Assembly: GCF_002157505.1 (NCBI RefSeq)
Contig: NZ_NFSC01000029.1
Location: 1-64,000, forward strand
Reading direction: 5' to 3'
DNA length: 64,000 nt
Origin: Arthrobacter agilis
GTDB lineage: Bacteria > Actinomycetota > Actinomycetes > Actinomycetales > Micrococcaceae
The translations under genes were made by a program, and so were the position numbers. A model generated the notes under the pieces. That model saw nothing but the letters and a program-made list of their open reading frames with translations. It did not search any database and was not told the origin of the DNA. How positions within the stretch are numbered: the stretch's first letter is position 1; every line of letters begins with the position of its first letter. Positions 8,728-17,546 of this stretch are shown in pieces.

Positions 8728-9837
8728 ATGCCAGACCTCGAGTACGGCCGCATCGCCGTCATGACCAGTCCCCGGGAGCTCGACTACGCCCAGTACCCGC
8801 TCCCCACCCCGGGGCCAGATGCGATCCTGATGAAAGTGATCAGAGCGAATGTCTGCGGCTCTGAACTGCACATCTGGAACGGTAAGCACCCGGTCAAGAA
8901 GAGTGGGGGTCTCGGCCACGAGATGGTCGGCACTGTCGCCGCCATCGGGGGCGAACGCCCCACCGACAACGCCGGACAGCCGCTCACGATCGGCGACCGC
9001 ATCGTGGCCACCTATTTCCAAACCTGCGACCAGTGCACCCGATGCCTAGGCGGCCAGCCCAATCTGTGCGACAACGCTTACGAATTCTTCGGCAAGCAGC
9101 CCTCCGAAGCGCCTCACTTCCACGCCGCCTTCGGCACGCACTACTACATCCACCCACGCCAACACGTCTACAGAGTCCCCGATGAAATCCCCGACTCCAT
9201 CGCGGCCAGCGCCAACTGCGCCCTCTCCCAGGTCACCTTCGGCATTGACCAGATCGGCCTACAGTACGGCGAAACCGTTCTCATCCAGGGAGCCGGCGGA
9301 CTGGGCCTGAACGCCGTCGCGGTCGCCAAAGAACGCGGCGCCACCGTCATCATCACCGACCCTTCCGAATCCCGGCTAGAACAAGCCCGGCGCTTCGGTG
9401 CCGACCACACAGTCCACATGGCAACCATCCCGGATCTGGAGGACAGAATCACCGTCGTCCAGCAACTCACGGCAGGCCAAGGCCCTGACGTCGCCGTCGA
9501 ACTGACCGGTGTCCCCGACGCCTTTGCTGAAGGGCTGCGCCAGATCCGCCGCGGTGGGCGCTACCTGGTGATGGGCAACCTTTCCCCCGGCAGGACCGTC
9601 CCGTTCGATCCCGGCTACGTCACCCGCAAAGCACTGACCATCAAGCACGTGGACCGCTACGAAGGCCGCTACCTCCACAAGTCCCTGGCATTCCTTGCAG
9701 AGCACCAGGAAAAGTACCCCTTCGATGCAATGATCGACGCCACGTTCCGCTTGAATGGCGTCAAGGAGGCCCTCGAGAAGTCCTTGGCCCGCGAAGTCAC
9801 CCGTGCCGCGATCCTCATGGACGAGACGACCGTCTGA
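8728..9837 (+). CDS. zinc-dependent alcohol/polyol dehydrogenase (MDR family)
   Basis: A 369-residue medium-chain dehydrogenase/reductase. Catalytic-zinc ligands are Cys43 (NVCGSELH) and His64-Glu65 (GLGHEMVG). The structural-zinc lobe has Cys100, 103, 106 and 114 (CDQCTRC, then NLC). The nucleotide-binding loop GAGGLG is at about 188-193. It would interconvert an alcohol and an aldehyde or ketone with NAD(P). It lies downstream of the MFS gene across the hairpin and has only a weak ribosome site. An alcohol substrate feeding the aldehyde dehydrogenase at 3.2 kb would make chemical sense; this is inference from gene order. Confidence 0.85.
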   Translation: MPDLEYGRIAVMTSPRELDYAQYPLPTPGPDAILMKVIRANVCGSELHIWNGKHPVKKSGGLGHEMVGTVAAIGGERPTDNAGQPLTIGDRIVATYFQTCDQCTRCLGGQPNLCDNAYEFFGKQPSEAPHFHAAFGTHYYIHPRQHVYRVPDEIPDSIAASANCALSQVTFGIDQIGLQYGETVLIQGAGGLGLNAVAVAKERGATVIITDPSESRLEQARRFGADHTVHMATIPDLEDRITVVQQLTAGQGPDVAVELTGVPDAFAEGLRQIRRGGRYLVMGNLSPGRTVPFDPGYVTRKALTIKHVDRYEGRYLHKSLAFLAEHQEKYPFDAMIDATFRLNGVKEALEKSLAREVTRAAILMDETTV

Positions 9838-9883
9838 GTCGGCCACGATTCTTCGGCCGCCTTCATCCTGAAATGGAACGAAC

Positions 9884-10063
9884 ATGACCACAGCACAACT
9901 CGTCGGCCTGAGCCCTGATGAGGTCCACCGCAAAAGCCTCATTTCCGGCACCGTCGGCGCGATCATCGAATGGTACGGATACGCCGTTTCCATGATCTCT
10001 GCTTGGGCGATGAGGTCGACACGTGTCGGCCCGTTCCCACTCACGTCGTGTTCCGCGGTGTAG
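9884..10063 (+). pseudogene. truncated MFS (MHS-type) transporter, N-terminus only
   Basis: The frame starts at ATG 9884 and for about 36 residues looks like the N-terminus of a metabolite:H+ symporter: a charged lead (SPDEVHRKSL) and then the helix-1 signature GTVGAIIEWYGYAV. At about 9991 the homology stops abruptly. The remaining 23 codons up to TAG 10061 are only the reverse strand of a different gene fragment. No further membrane helix follows, so no functional transporter can be made. It probably belonged to the operon ending with the alcohol dehydrogenase 46 bp upstream. Confidence 0.7.
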
Positions 10064-10113
10064 GGGTCGGTTACGAGGACTTCCATGCCGAACCCTTGTG
10101 CGACGCCGCGACA
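9994..10113 (-). pseudogene. internal fragment of a D-2-hydroxyacid dehydrogenase
   Basis: The minus strand reads VAQGFGMEVLVTDPYTAE, then RVDLIAQAEI. This matches the middle of the NAD-binding domain of D-isomer 2-hydroxyacid dehydrogenases (phosphoglycerate/hydroxypyruvate type), where QGFGM..VL..DPY follows the GxGxxG loop. Neither the preceding GxGxxG motif nor the catalytic Arg/Glu/His region is present. The match ends at about 9994, exactly where the opposing transporter fragment begins, so the two are joined by a recombination event. Confidence 0.6.
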
Positions 10114-10166
10114 CTTAGCCGGCGGTTGTCGACACTCAGGAGACTAGGCGTTCGCCCACTCTGTAA

Positions 10167-11177
10167 CTACTGGACTGACCAGCCGCCGTCAGTTGGCAGG
10201 ATGACGCCGTTTATGTTGGTTCCGTCATCGCTGAGAAGGAAGGTGATGGAGGCGGCTATTTGAGCCGGTCCGACAACGGGTGGGATGAGTTTCATGAATT
10301 CGGCGAGACGTTCACGGCCGAGTTCTGACGCAAACTTGGCTTCTATGTTGGTAGCGGTAGGGCCGGGTGCGACGGCGTTCACGCGGATGCCCTGCGGTCC
10401 GTACATGAAGGCTGAGCTTTTCGTCATTCCGGCAACGGCGTGCTTGGACGCCGTGTACGCCAACCCGGCGGCTGACCCGCGCAGGGATGCTTCGGAAGCG
10501 ACGTTCACAATCGATCCGCGGCCGGCGTCGAGCATAACGGGCAGCACGTCGCGGGTGAGGAGGAACGTGCCGTCGACGTTGACGGAGAACACGCGCTTCC
10601 ATACGGCGTCGGTGACCTCGTGGTGCGGGGTCATGTCGTCCATGATCCCCGCGACGTTGGCCAGCGCGTCGATCCTGCCGTTGGCTGCGGTGACGATGCG
10701 GGCGACGTCGTCTTCCTTGGTGATGTCACCAGGAACCGTGACGATTGATGAGTCTTCGTGGGCTGCCGCAAAATCCTTCAGGCCTTGCTCGGAGATGTCG
10801 ACGGCGATGACGGTGCCGCCTTCACGGGCGACACGGGACGCCACTGCCCGCCCGATGCCGGATCCTGCTCCGGTGACGATGACGGTCTGTCCGGTGAACC
10901 GGTTGGGGGTTATTTGCTCGGCCCAGGCACCGGTGCCTGCCGTGCCGTCGTCTTCGGGGATGGTCCCTCCGTTCGCTGCGCGGACAAGGTCGTCCACCGC
11001 GTTTTGGGAGAGCCGGCCTTGGCTGAGTTCGACCAGCTGTTGGAGCGCAAGGCCGCGCAGCGGTTTGAGGGCCGATTCGTCCTGGCCTGTCTGGGCGAGG
11101 AACTCGCGGATGAGAGGTCCCCCCGTTGCGTCTTCAAACCAGGTTCCGATAGTCGTAGCAGTGGTTAACACGGACAT
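10167..11177 (-). CDS. SDR-family oxidoreductase with an extra N-terminal helical domain
   Basis: Residues from about 94 on are a classical short-chain dehydrogenase: cofactor loop TGAGSGIG (102-109), Ser228, and the Tyr241/Lys245 pair in YTASKHAV. Residues 1-70 are an added domain (IGTWFEDATGGPLIREFLAQ, later LALQQLVELSQGRLS and DDLVRAANGG). To my reading it resembles the small helical tail found at the C-terminus of some actinobacterial GH3 beta-glucosidases. The ATG at 11177 has a GGAGTGAG site, so the extension is probably translated. It lies 102 bp after the Gfo/Idh/MocA gene on the same strand and is probably the last gene of the glycoside operon, oxidising a sugar or aglycone. Confidence 0.82.
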   Translation of the reverse strand: MSVLTTATTIGTWFEDATGGPLIREFLAQTGQDESALKPLRGLALQQLVELSQGRLSQNAVDDLVRAANGGTIPEDDGTAGTGAWAEQITPNRFTGQTVIVTGAGSGIGRAVASRVAREGGTVIAVDISEQGLKDFAAAHEDSSIVTVPGDITKEDDVARIVTAANGRIDALANVAGIMDDMTPHHEVTDAVWKRVFSVNVDGTFLLTRDVLPVMLDAGRGSIVNVASEASLRGSAAGLAYTASKHAVAGMTKSSAFMYGPQGIRVNAVAPGPTATNIEAKFASELGRERLAEFMKLIPPVVGPAQIAASITFLLSDDGTNINGVILPTDGGWSVQ

Positions 11178-11279
11178 AGCTCACTCCAGGTGTGGTGTCG
11201 GGTGGGGTCGGTTTTCAAGCGGATGCGGGATCCTGGTGGTGCGCTGAGTGATATCGCGCAGTCTGCCTGGCGGAGCGGT

Positions 11280-12263
11280 TTATCCAGGAGCGCCCGAAAG
11301 CGAGTACTGCTGCTGGATGTTTTCCATCAGGACGAAAATGTCGATGGTGTCCTGCCACCGGTGCCAGGGGTGTTCTTGATGACCTTGCAGGATGGCGATG
11401 TTGATCTCGCGCAACATGGGTACGTAGCCGTGGCCTTCACGAGGAGCGCAGAATTCCTGCGTGGCCATGAAGTCCTCGCCCTGAGGGACGTGGGCGGTGA
11501 AGCGGGTACCGGCCCAGAACGGAAACGGGATACTGACCCATCCACGGGTGCCGCTGATGGCGGCGGTAGGGTCGACGAACTCGGTCATCGAGCTGGCGAG
11601 TTGCGCGAACCGCCCATCTTGATAGTCGAACGTCGCATGTTGGGAGAGATCCAGACCATGTGCCCGGGTGCCCGAAGCGTGTATCCCGTCCGGTGTCCCG
11701 AGAACGTCACGGGCGAGCGTGATGGGGTAAATCCCCTGATCGAGGAGGGCACTGCCGTGCAATTCCGCGTTCCAACGGCTTGACTCGTCGCGGGGAAAAG
11801 GGATCCCGAAGCTGGCGCGGACGCTGCGAACCTCGCCGATCAGCCCGTCGGCGAGCAGGCGCCGTAGTTCCCGGTACGCGGGATTGAATTTCATCCACAT
11901 CGCTTCGATGAGGAAAGCGCCGGTGGCTTGGGCGAGTTGGATCAGATCGGCCATCTCTGCCGCGTTAAGTGTGGCCGGCTTCTCGACCACGACGTGTTTT
12001 CCGGCGAGCAGCGCGGTTCGGGCTAATGAGTGGTGTGTTGCATAGGGCGTTGCCACGTACACCACGTCGATGTCGTCTCGCTGGAGTATCTGGCTCAGGT
12101 CCCCGGCGTGCTCGATGTGATGCTTCTGGGCGAACTGGCGTGCTCGGCCGGCATCACGCGAGACGACCGCGGCGATTGCCGCCCCACGCACGAGCGCGAG
12201 GTCGTCCACAATTTGCGTGGAGATTGCTCCCGTTCCAACAACTGCCCACCGCAGTTCGGTCAT
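11280..12263 (-). CDS. Gfo/Idh/MocA-family NAD(P)-dependent oxidoreductase
   Basis: A 327-residue sugar or inositol dehydrogenase-type enzyme. Residues 5-15 form the Rossmann start (WAVVGTGAIST), and GKHVVVEKPAT is the conserved EKP segment that carries a catalytic Lys. The C-terminal part is the beta-sheet substrate domain. The ATG at 12263 overlaps the GH1 stop by 4 bp and has a GGAAGG site about 10 bases upstream; an open extension further upstream is not conserved. Family members oxidise or epimerise sugars at C1-C6, including redox steps that assist glycoside cleavage. Its coupling to GH1 and GH2 suggests processing of the released sugar. Confidence 0.85.
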   Translation of the reverse strand: MTELRWAVVGTGAISTQIVDDLALVRGAAIAAVVSRDAGRARQFAQKHHIEHAGDLSQILQRDDIDVVYVATPYATHHSLARTALLAGKHVVVEKPATLNAAEMADLIQLAQATGAFLIEAMWMKFNPAYRELRRLLADGLIGEVRSVRASFGIPFPRDESSRWNAELHGSALLDQGIYPITLARDVLGTPDGIHASGTRAHGLDLSQHATFDYQDGRFAQLASSMTEFVDPTAAISGTRGWVSIPFPFWAGTRFTAHVPQGEDFMATQEFCAPREGHGYVPMLREINIAILQGHQEHPWHRWQDTIDIFVLMENIQQQYSLSGAPG

Positions 12264-13492
12264 CTGGCCTGTACCTTCCCACCTGCGGCGCTCTTTTGCG
12301 CGATGGAACCGAGATGGGCAAGGCTCGGCTTCGGGTAGCGCGTGAAGGTTTCCCGGTCGACGGCTATCAAGCCGAACGTGGGTCCCCAGTGGCCCCACTC
12401 ATAGTTGTCAAGCAGGCTCCAGTGGAGGTACCCCCGCACGTCAATGCCATCGTCCATTGCGGAATAGAGGCCCTCGAGCGCGCCATCGATGTAGGCGATG
12501 CGGCGCGTGTCATCGCCGGTCGCAATGCCGTTTTCGGTGATGAGGATAGGGATGCCTCCGGTCACTTCGGCCGCGTGCCGCACCGCTATGCCCAGCGCGT
12601 CCGGCCGGTAGGCGGCGCCAGTGAGCGTGTTGTCGGGGTGGCTGGGGTGGGGAACGATTCCGTTCGCGTCGACCTGCTGCGAGGAGTATGCCTGTACGCC
12701 GACGAAGTCATCTCCGAGAGAGCCGTGTAGGTAGAGGTCTTCTTGGTCGTATCGCACTTCAACGAGCTTCGCTTCGCATCCTGGTACGGCGGTCAGCGCA
12801 GGATTCGCGATGGTCCAGCCGACTTTCGCGTCGGTGTTCTGCCGGATGATGTCGCGCACGGCATGGTGGATCTCGACAAACCGGTGCCCGTACCGGGGTT
12901 CGGGCACCGGAAGATTCGTGGTGATGGAATCCCGGTCGCTCTGTCCATCCACGGTGGGGCTCAGCCACTGATCAAGACGGCCTTCGCGCGCCGCGTCGGA
13001 AAGCATGGTCATCATGGCGAGCATATTGGGCTCGTTGATCGTCGCCACCCATTCGACATCGCCGAGAATACTGCTTGCGGCAGTCACATAGGACGCGAAT
13101 CGTTCGATTGCGGTAGGTGCTGTCCACCCGCCCTCCTCGGCGAACCACTGAGGGGTCGTGAAATGCTGGAGGGTGATGACGGGTGTGACCCCGAGAGCCA
13201 GCGCGGTGTCGATCATGCGCCGGTAGTGTGCGAGCTCGGCGCGTGAGTACTGACCGGGGCGCGGCTCGATGCGAGCCCATTCGATGCCGAACCGGTAGGC
13301 GGTCAATCCCGCGGATGCGAGAAGCTGCATGTCTTGTTCGAAGCGGTGGTAACTGTCGGCCGCGTCTCCACTGGGCTCCATTCCTGGAATCTGGCCCTCA
13401 TTTGCCCACCAGTCGCTGTTGACATTGTTTCCCTCCACCTGGTGAGGGGAGGTGGCTGCCCCCCATAGAAATCCTGGCTGAAGCTCACGCAT
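12260..13492 (-). CDS. GH1 family beta-glucosidase/beta-glycosidase
   Basis: A 410-residue GH1 (beta/alpha)8 enzyme with no signal peptide, so probably cytoplasmic. The acid/base is Glu154 in TINEPNM and the nucleophile is Glu320 in LITENGIA. The N-terminal FLWGAATSPHQVEG motif and the HWSLLDNYEW motif near the C-terminus are diagnostic. I chose ATG 13492 because FLWGAATS should begin within 10 residues of the start. It overlaps the GH2 stop by 8 bp and the Gfo gene by 4 bp. It probably hydrolyses imported beta-linked glycosides brought in by the MFS carrier at the head of this operon. Confidence 0.9.
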   Translation of the reverse strand: MRELQPGFLWGAATSPHQVEGNNVNSDWWANEGQIPGMEPSGDAADSYHRFEQDMQLLASAGLTAYRFGIEWARIEPRPGQYSRAELAHYRRMIDTALALGVTPVITLQHFTTPQWFAEEGGWTAPTAIERFASYVTAASSILGDVEWVATINEPNMLAMMTMLSDAAREGRLDQWLSPTVDGQSDRDSITTNLPVPEPRYGHRFVEIHHAVRDIIRQNTDAKVGWTIANPALTAVPGCEAKLVEVRYDQEDLYLHGSLGDDFVGVQAYSSQQVDANGIVPHPSHPDNTLTGAAYRPDALGIAVRHAAEVTGGIPILITENGIATGDDTRRIAYIDGALEGLYSAMDDGIDVRGYLHWSLLDNYEWGHWGPTFGLIAVDRETFTRYPKPSLAHLGSIAQKSAAGGKVQAR

Positions 13493-16040
13493 TGGTTGCT
13501 CCGATCGACATGGTTGCTTCTGCACGCAGTTCCCCGCTAGTCGTGGTCTGTGCCTCACCCGGCCAATCGGACTGGATGATCGCGGGGGAGTGCCCGTCGT
13601 GGGTATGGCACGCGGATCCCGTGATCAAGACGGTTGCTTCTGCGCGGAGTTCCCCGCACGTTACGGTGATATGCGCCTCGCCCGGCCGGTCGGGCTGGAT
13701 GATCGCAAGGGCGCGCCCGTCGTGCGTGCGGCATGCGGATCCCGTGACCGGTTCGAGAGGGTTCGGTCGGCCGCTGAGAAGGCCTGCGAGGTGAGCGGCA
13801 CCCGAAACGCTCACGCTGACGTCGGCGTCCGCGTCGGTGATGAGACGACCGTGGTCGTCGCGCAACTCGATCTCGATGAACGCCGCGTCGTTCCCGGTGT
13901 CGGAGATCGTGGAAGCGGATGGGTTCAGCTCGATGTGGGCAGGACCCGTCGCCGAGGTCAGGATTTCTCGTGAGATTTCGGCGCCGGCTTTGTAGGCGAT
14001 CGCTTCGAGGGTGCCGGGGTCGTAGGTGACGTCGAACTCGGCGATGAAGGCCTTGCCTGCTCCGACGGGCTGGCGCCCGAGCGAACGACCGTTGCATACC
14101 AGTTCCACCTCATCGGCGGCGGCATACACATCGACTCGGATCGGGTCCCCGGCGTCCACCGACCAGGTCCAGCTGGCGTGTGCGTCAGGCCACGACCATC
14201 CGCCGGTCATTGCGGCCTTTCCATGCAGCTGTGGACGATGCACGGCAATGTATGGTTCGGCGCGAAGCCCGAAGACGATTTCCCGGTAGTAGGAGATCGC
14301 GCGGCGTTGGCCCGTCATGTCAAGGTCACCCACCCAGGCGGAAATCCAGGGGTAGGCTGCTTCGAACTGCATGTCATTGTCGTCGAGATAGCGGGTGCGG
14401 CCCACGCCTACTTCGCCGAGGTAGTCCCATCCGGCCCAGGTGAAGTCGCCGAGAACCTGGGGGTGGGCTTGCACCAACTTCCAGAGGACGTCGATGTGGC
14501 CTGGGAAGGTTTCGGTACCGACGAGGAGCCGGTCGGGGTTGAGATCGGCATCGAGGTCGTATCGGCTGTCGCCGTAATTGATGCCTGCGACGTCGAGAGC
14601 CGCGTAGGGCTCTTCCAGACGTGCTGAGACGAGTTCGGATGCGCTGATCTGGTTCATCATGTCCCCGGCACTGCCCATCGCGTCGTTGACCCCGCCCGCA
14701 GCGCCGGCGTCGGTGGCCTGGCGCATCATCTGCATGACGTCCTTGAGTGCTGCGACGAACCCGTTGACACCGTTGGTGACGAATCGTGTCGGGTCGAGTT
14801 CCCTGACCTTTTCTGCCAGGTGCTGGTTCCATTCAGCTCCTGCCGGGCTGCCGATCTCGGGGATCTCATTTCCGACGGAGTAGAAGATGACGCTGGGGTG
14901 GTTGCGGTCTTTGAGGACCATCGACTCGAGGTCTCGTTCCCACCATTCGGGGAAGTCCAGGGAGTAGTCGAAGGTGGATTTGCTTTCGGTCCACACGTCG
15001 GAGAGTTCGTCCATGACGATCATGCCGAGCCGGTCGCACGCCTCGAGCATCGGAATGCTCAGTGGATTGTGTGCGCTGCGGATCGCGTTGAATCCGGCGT
15101 TCTTCAGGAGCCGCACACGCCGTTCTTCGGCTGCTGCCACGGCGGCCCCGCCGAGGGCGCCGTTGTCGTGGTGCACGCAGGCACCGCGCAGTTTGATCGG
15201 GGCGTCGTTGATGCGCAACCCATGCTGAGGGTCCAGGCGGATGGTGCGGATCCCCAGCGGGACGGTCGTTTCGTCGAGGACCTGGTCGGCGTCGGTGAGG
15301 CGCACTCGGACGCTATACAGGTACGGGTCCTCGAGGGACCACCGGGTGGGCTCGGGGATGTAGACCCGTGCTCGAGCGATTCCGGTCTTTCCACCGCTGA
15401 CCGTGGCGGGGCTTTTCCGCTGTGCGACGACCTCGCCTGTGCTATCGAGGACGGTGACTTCCGTGGTCGCCGTCGCGCGGTGGCGGCGGCCGTTCGTCAG
15501 GTTGACGGCGACGTCGATCGCTGCGCGTTCGTCATCGATGTCGCTCGCGTGAGCGTGGACGCCGTAGGCGGTGATGCGGTACGGATCAGTGACGTGCAGG
15601 AGGACGTCGCGTGTGATCCCGACGCCGCTGTACCAGCGCGAATCGTCCTGGGCGCGGACCTCGACCCGGATCGTGTTGTCTGCGCCGAAGATCAGATAGT
15701 CGTCAAGGTGCACGTCGAAGATGGAGTAGCCGTAGGGCCGTTGACCTGCGTATTCATCGTTGATGTACACGACCGCGTCACGGTAGGCGCCTTGGAACTC
15801 CAGTCGCACTGCGCGTCCACGCCATTCTTCAGGTGCGTGGAAACTCTTGAGGTACTCGAAGTTCGCAGACCGAGGAAAATAAGCCGTCTTGCCGCTGTTC
15901 CCCGCATCGCGGGGTTCGGTGATGAGAGCGTCGTGTGGTAGTCGTACCTTTTGGGTGGTAGCGGACTCCTGGCCGATCTGAGCGAAGATGCTGACCTTCG
16001 GGCGGACGGTCCAGTTGTCATTGAAGAGGGTAGTGGTCAC
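13485..16040 (-). CDS. GH2 family beta-galactosidase/beta-glycosidase
   Basis: A retaining GH2 enzyme of 851 residues without a signal peptide. Its domains in order are a jelly-roll sugar-binding domain (about 1-150), an Ig-like domain (about 155-265), a TIM barrel (about 270-580) with acid/base Glu392 in SVGNEIPE and nucleophile Glu510 in VGTETFPG, and C-terminal Ig-like domains. The last 80 residues are two imperfect copies of a 40-residue unit (TGSACRTHDG and TGSACHTHDG). The GTG start at 16040 has an AGGAG site 8 bases upstream; the open frame extends further but is not conserved. It lies 57 bp after the MFS gene. Confidence 0.88.
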   Translation of the reverse strand: MTTTLFNDNWTVRPKVSIFAQIGQESATTQKVRLPHDALITEPRDAGNSGKTAYFPRSANFEYLKSFHAPEEWRGRAVRLEFQGAYRDAVVYINDEYAGQRPYGYSIFDVHLDDYLIFGADNTIRVEVRAQDDSRWYSGVGITRDVLLHVTDPYRITAYGVHAHASDIDDERAAIDVAVNLTNGRRHRATATTEVTVLDSTGEVVAQRKSPATVSGGKTGIARARVYIPEPTRWSLEDPYLYSVRVRLTDADQVLDETTVPLGIRTIRLDPQHGLRINDAPIKLRGACVHHDNGALGGAAVAAAEERRVRLLKNAGFNAIRSAHNPLSIPMLEACDRLGMIVMDELSDVWTESKSTFDYSLDFPEWWERDLESMVLKDRNHPSVIFYSVGNEIPEIGSPAGAEWNQHLAEKVRELDPTRFVTNGVNGFVAALKDVMQMMRQATDAGAAGGVNDAMGSAGDMMNQISASELVSARLEEPYAALDVAGINYGDSRYDLDADLNPDRLLVGTETFPGHIDVLWKLVQAHPQVLGDFTWAGWDYLGEVGVGRTRYLDDNDMQFEAAYPWISAWVGDLDMTGQRRAISYYREIVFGLRAEPYIAVHRPQLHGKAAMTGGWSWPDAHASWTWSVDAGDPIRVDVYAAADEVELVCNGRSLGRQPVGAGKAFIAEFDVTYDPGTLEAIAYKAGAEISREILTSATGPAHIELNPSASTISDTGNDAAFIEIELRDDHGRLITDADADVSVSVSGAAHLAGLLSGRPNPLEPVTGSACRTHDGRALAIIQPDRPGEAHITVTCGELRAEATVLITGSACHTHDGHSPAIIQSDWPGEAQTTTSGELRAEATMSIGATNA
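13512..13754. repeat. tandem duplication (about 120-123 bp x 2) in the 3' end of the GH2 gene
   Basis: Two consecutive units begin with the same 12-mer (GGTTGCTTCTGC at 13512 and 13632) and end with the same GCGGATCCCGTGA block (13612 and 13735). The spacing is a multiple of 3, so the duplication is in frame and adds one 40-residue unit to the protein. The copies differ at many positions, so it is not recent. Confidence 0.8.
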
Positions 16041-16097
16041 GAAACAGCTCCTAGGAGATCGGAGCGGGTGCACCGGCGCGCGATGCACCCGCGAAGG

Positions 16098-17471
16098 TCA
16101 GCGGGTTTTGGTCGCCGGGATGCTCACGGTGCTCGGGAGGCCTGGCCGCACCGGGAGGATCAACAGTCCTCCGACGACGGCGAAACCGGCGGCGACGATG
16201 TACACCCAGGTGTAGTCGCCTCCGAACAGGGCAAGGATTCCTGCCGCCAAGAACGGTCCGACGCCCTGTGCTAGCTGGTTGGCCAGGTTGAAGATGCCCA
16301 TGAAGCGGCCGTTCTGCCCCTGGTCGCTCGGCAGCGTATCCAGGCCGATCGCCTGATCGATCGCGCCGAAAATGCCTACTCCGAAGACCGCAAGCATGCT
16401 GCCGATGAAGAACTGCGGTATCGATGTCATGGTGGCGGTGATGACGAGCCCGGCGGCGAGGATGAGCCCGGCGGCGACGATGAATGGCTTGCGGCGACCG
16501 ATCCGGTCGGACAACGCTCCGCTCAGCAAAGACCCGACGATTGCGACGGCCAAGCCGGCGAGGCCCTGAGTAGCGACCAGTGCGCCGATGGCTGCGGGAT
16601 CCATTTGAAGACGGGAACCGAGCAGATAGACGGTGTATAGCTGCATGAAGGACAGCGAGAGGAAGATCAGGCATCGGCTGATCCACACCCACGCGAAGTT
16701 CGGGTGGCGGCGAGGATTGAACCAGAAGCCCTGGGTGAACTGCCGCAATTCAAACCGTGTTTTCGTGGCTGGTCCGGCTTCGTCCTTCATCAAGAACACG
16801 AACACGAGTCCAAGAAGGAACGCAACGGCAGCGGGTGCCGCGAACATGGCCAGGGGAACCGTCGCGAATATGCTCGCGATTCCGACTCCGACGATGGGGG
16901 CGATCTGTGTGACTGCGCCGGTGAGCCCGGCTACCTTACCGCGTTGCTTCGCTGGCAGTTTATCTCCGAGGTGAGTGAGGAACATCCCGCCTGCGGCGGT
17001 GTATCCGATGAACGCCAGAGTCCACGCGGCCACAAGCAACGGGACTGTCGGCGCCAGACCAACCAGAATCGAACCGATGAGTCCGGTGAGCATTCCGGCC
17101 AGCATCCAGGTGCGCCGGCGCCCGAAGCGCAGGCGCGTCCGGTCGCTGAGCACACCGACCAGAGGACCTGTGAACAGAACGATCAAGGAGGGAAGACCCA
17201 CGGCGATCGCGATGGATGTGTTCCGACCGGCCGGGTCGATCTGTCCGATGCGAACCGCGAGTGAGAATGCGCCCGGGGCGATCCAGGCGATGTAGAGAGC
17301 AAAATACGCGAAAATCAGAGCCGCTAAGTACCCCTTCTTCAGGGGAACAGTGGGCTCGCTCCCAGCAGCAAGTGCCGCACCCTCTGCGGCGGCCTCCGCC
17401 GATGATGCAAGTCCTGTCGGCGTGAGAAGGACGCCGGCCTCGGGTGCCGGCGGCTGTGTGCGATCGGGCAT
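16098..17471 (-). CDS. MFS transporter, sugar/oligosaccharide type
   Basis: A 457-residue protein with about 12 helices and MFS loop motifs (GVLSDRTRLRFGRRR in the first half, GALSDRIGRRK in the second). A hydrophilic Ala-rich N-terminal tail of about 45 residues precedes helix 1. The ATG at 17471 has a GGAG site 6 bases upstream; the longer open frame runs into the operator region and is rejected. It is the first gene of the operon MFS-GH2-GH1-Gfo (probably plus SDR), divergent from a LacI regulator with twin operator sites in between. It would import the di- or oligosaccharide that GH2 and GH1 cleave. Confidence 0.85.
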   Translation of the reverse strand: MPDRTQPPAPEAGVLLTPTGLASSAEAAAEGAALAAGSEPTVPLKKGYLAALIFAYFALYIAWIAPGAFSLAVRIGQIDPAGRNTSIAIAVGLPSLIVLFTGPLVGVLSDRTRLRFGRRRTWMLAGMLTGLIGSILVGLAPTVPLLVAAWTLAFIGYTAAGGMFLTHLGDKLPAKQRGKVAGLTGAVTQIAPIVGVGIASIFATVPLAMFAAPAAVAFLLGLVFVFLMKDEAGPATKTRFELRQFTQGFWFNPRRHPNFAWVWISRCLIFLSLSFMQLYTVYLLGSRLQMDPAAIGALVATQGLAGLAVAIVGSLLSGALSDRIGRRKPFIVAAGLILAAGLVITATMTSIPQFFIGSMLAVFGVGIFGAIDQAIGLDTLPSDQGQNGRFMGIFNLANQLAQGVGPFLAAGILALFGGDYTWVYIVAAGFAVVGGLLILPVRPGLPSTVSIPATKTR

Positions 17472-17546
17472 ATCAACTCCATTGTTGGCGTGTGGTGGGT
17501 TACGTCGGGTCATTGTGAAACCCGGAGCGCATGCACTGCTTCGGGG

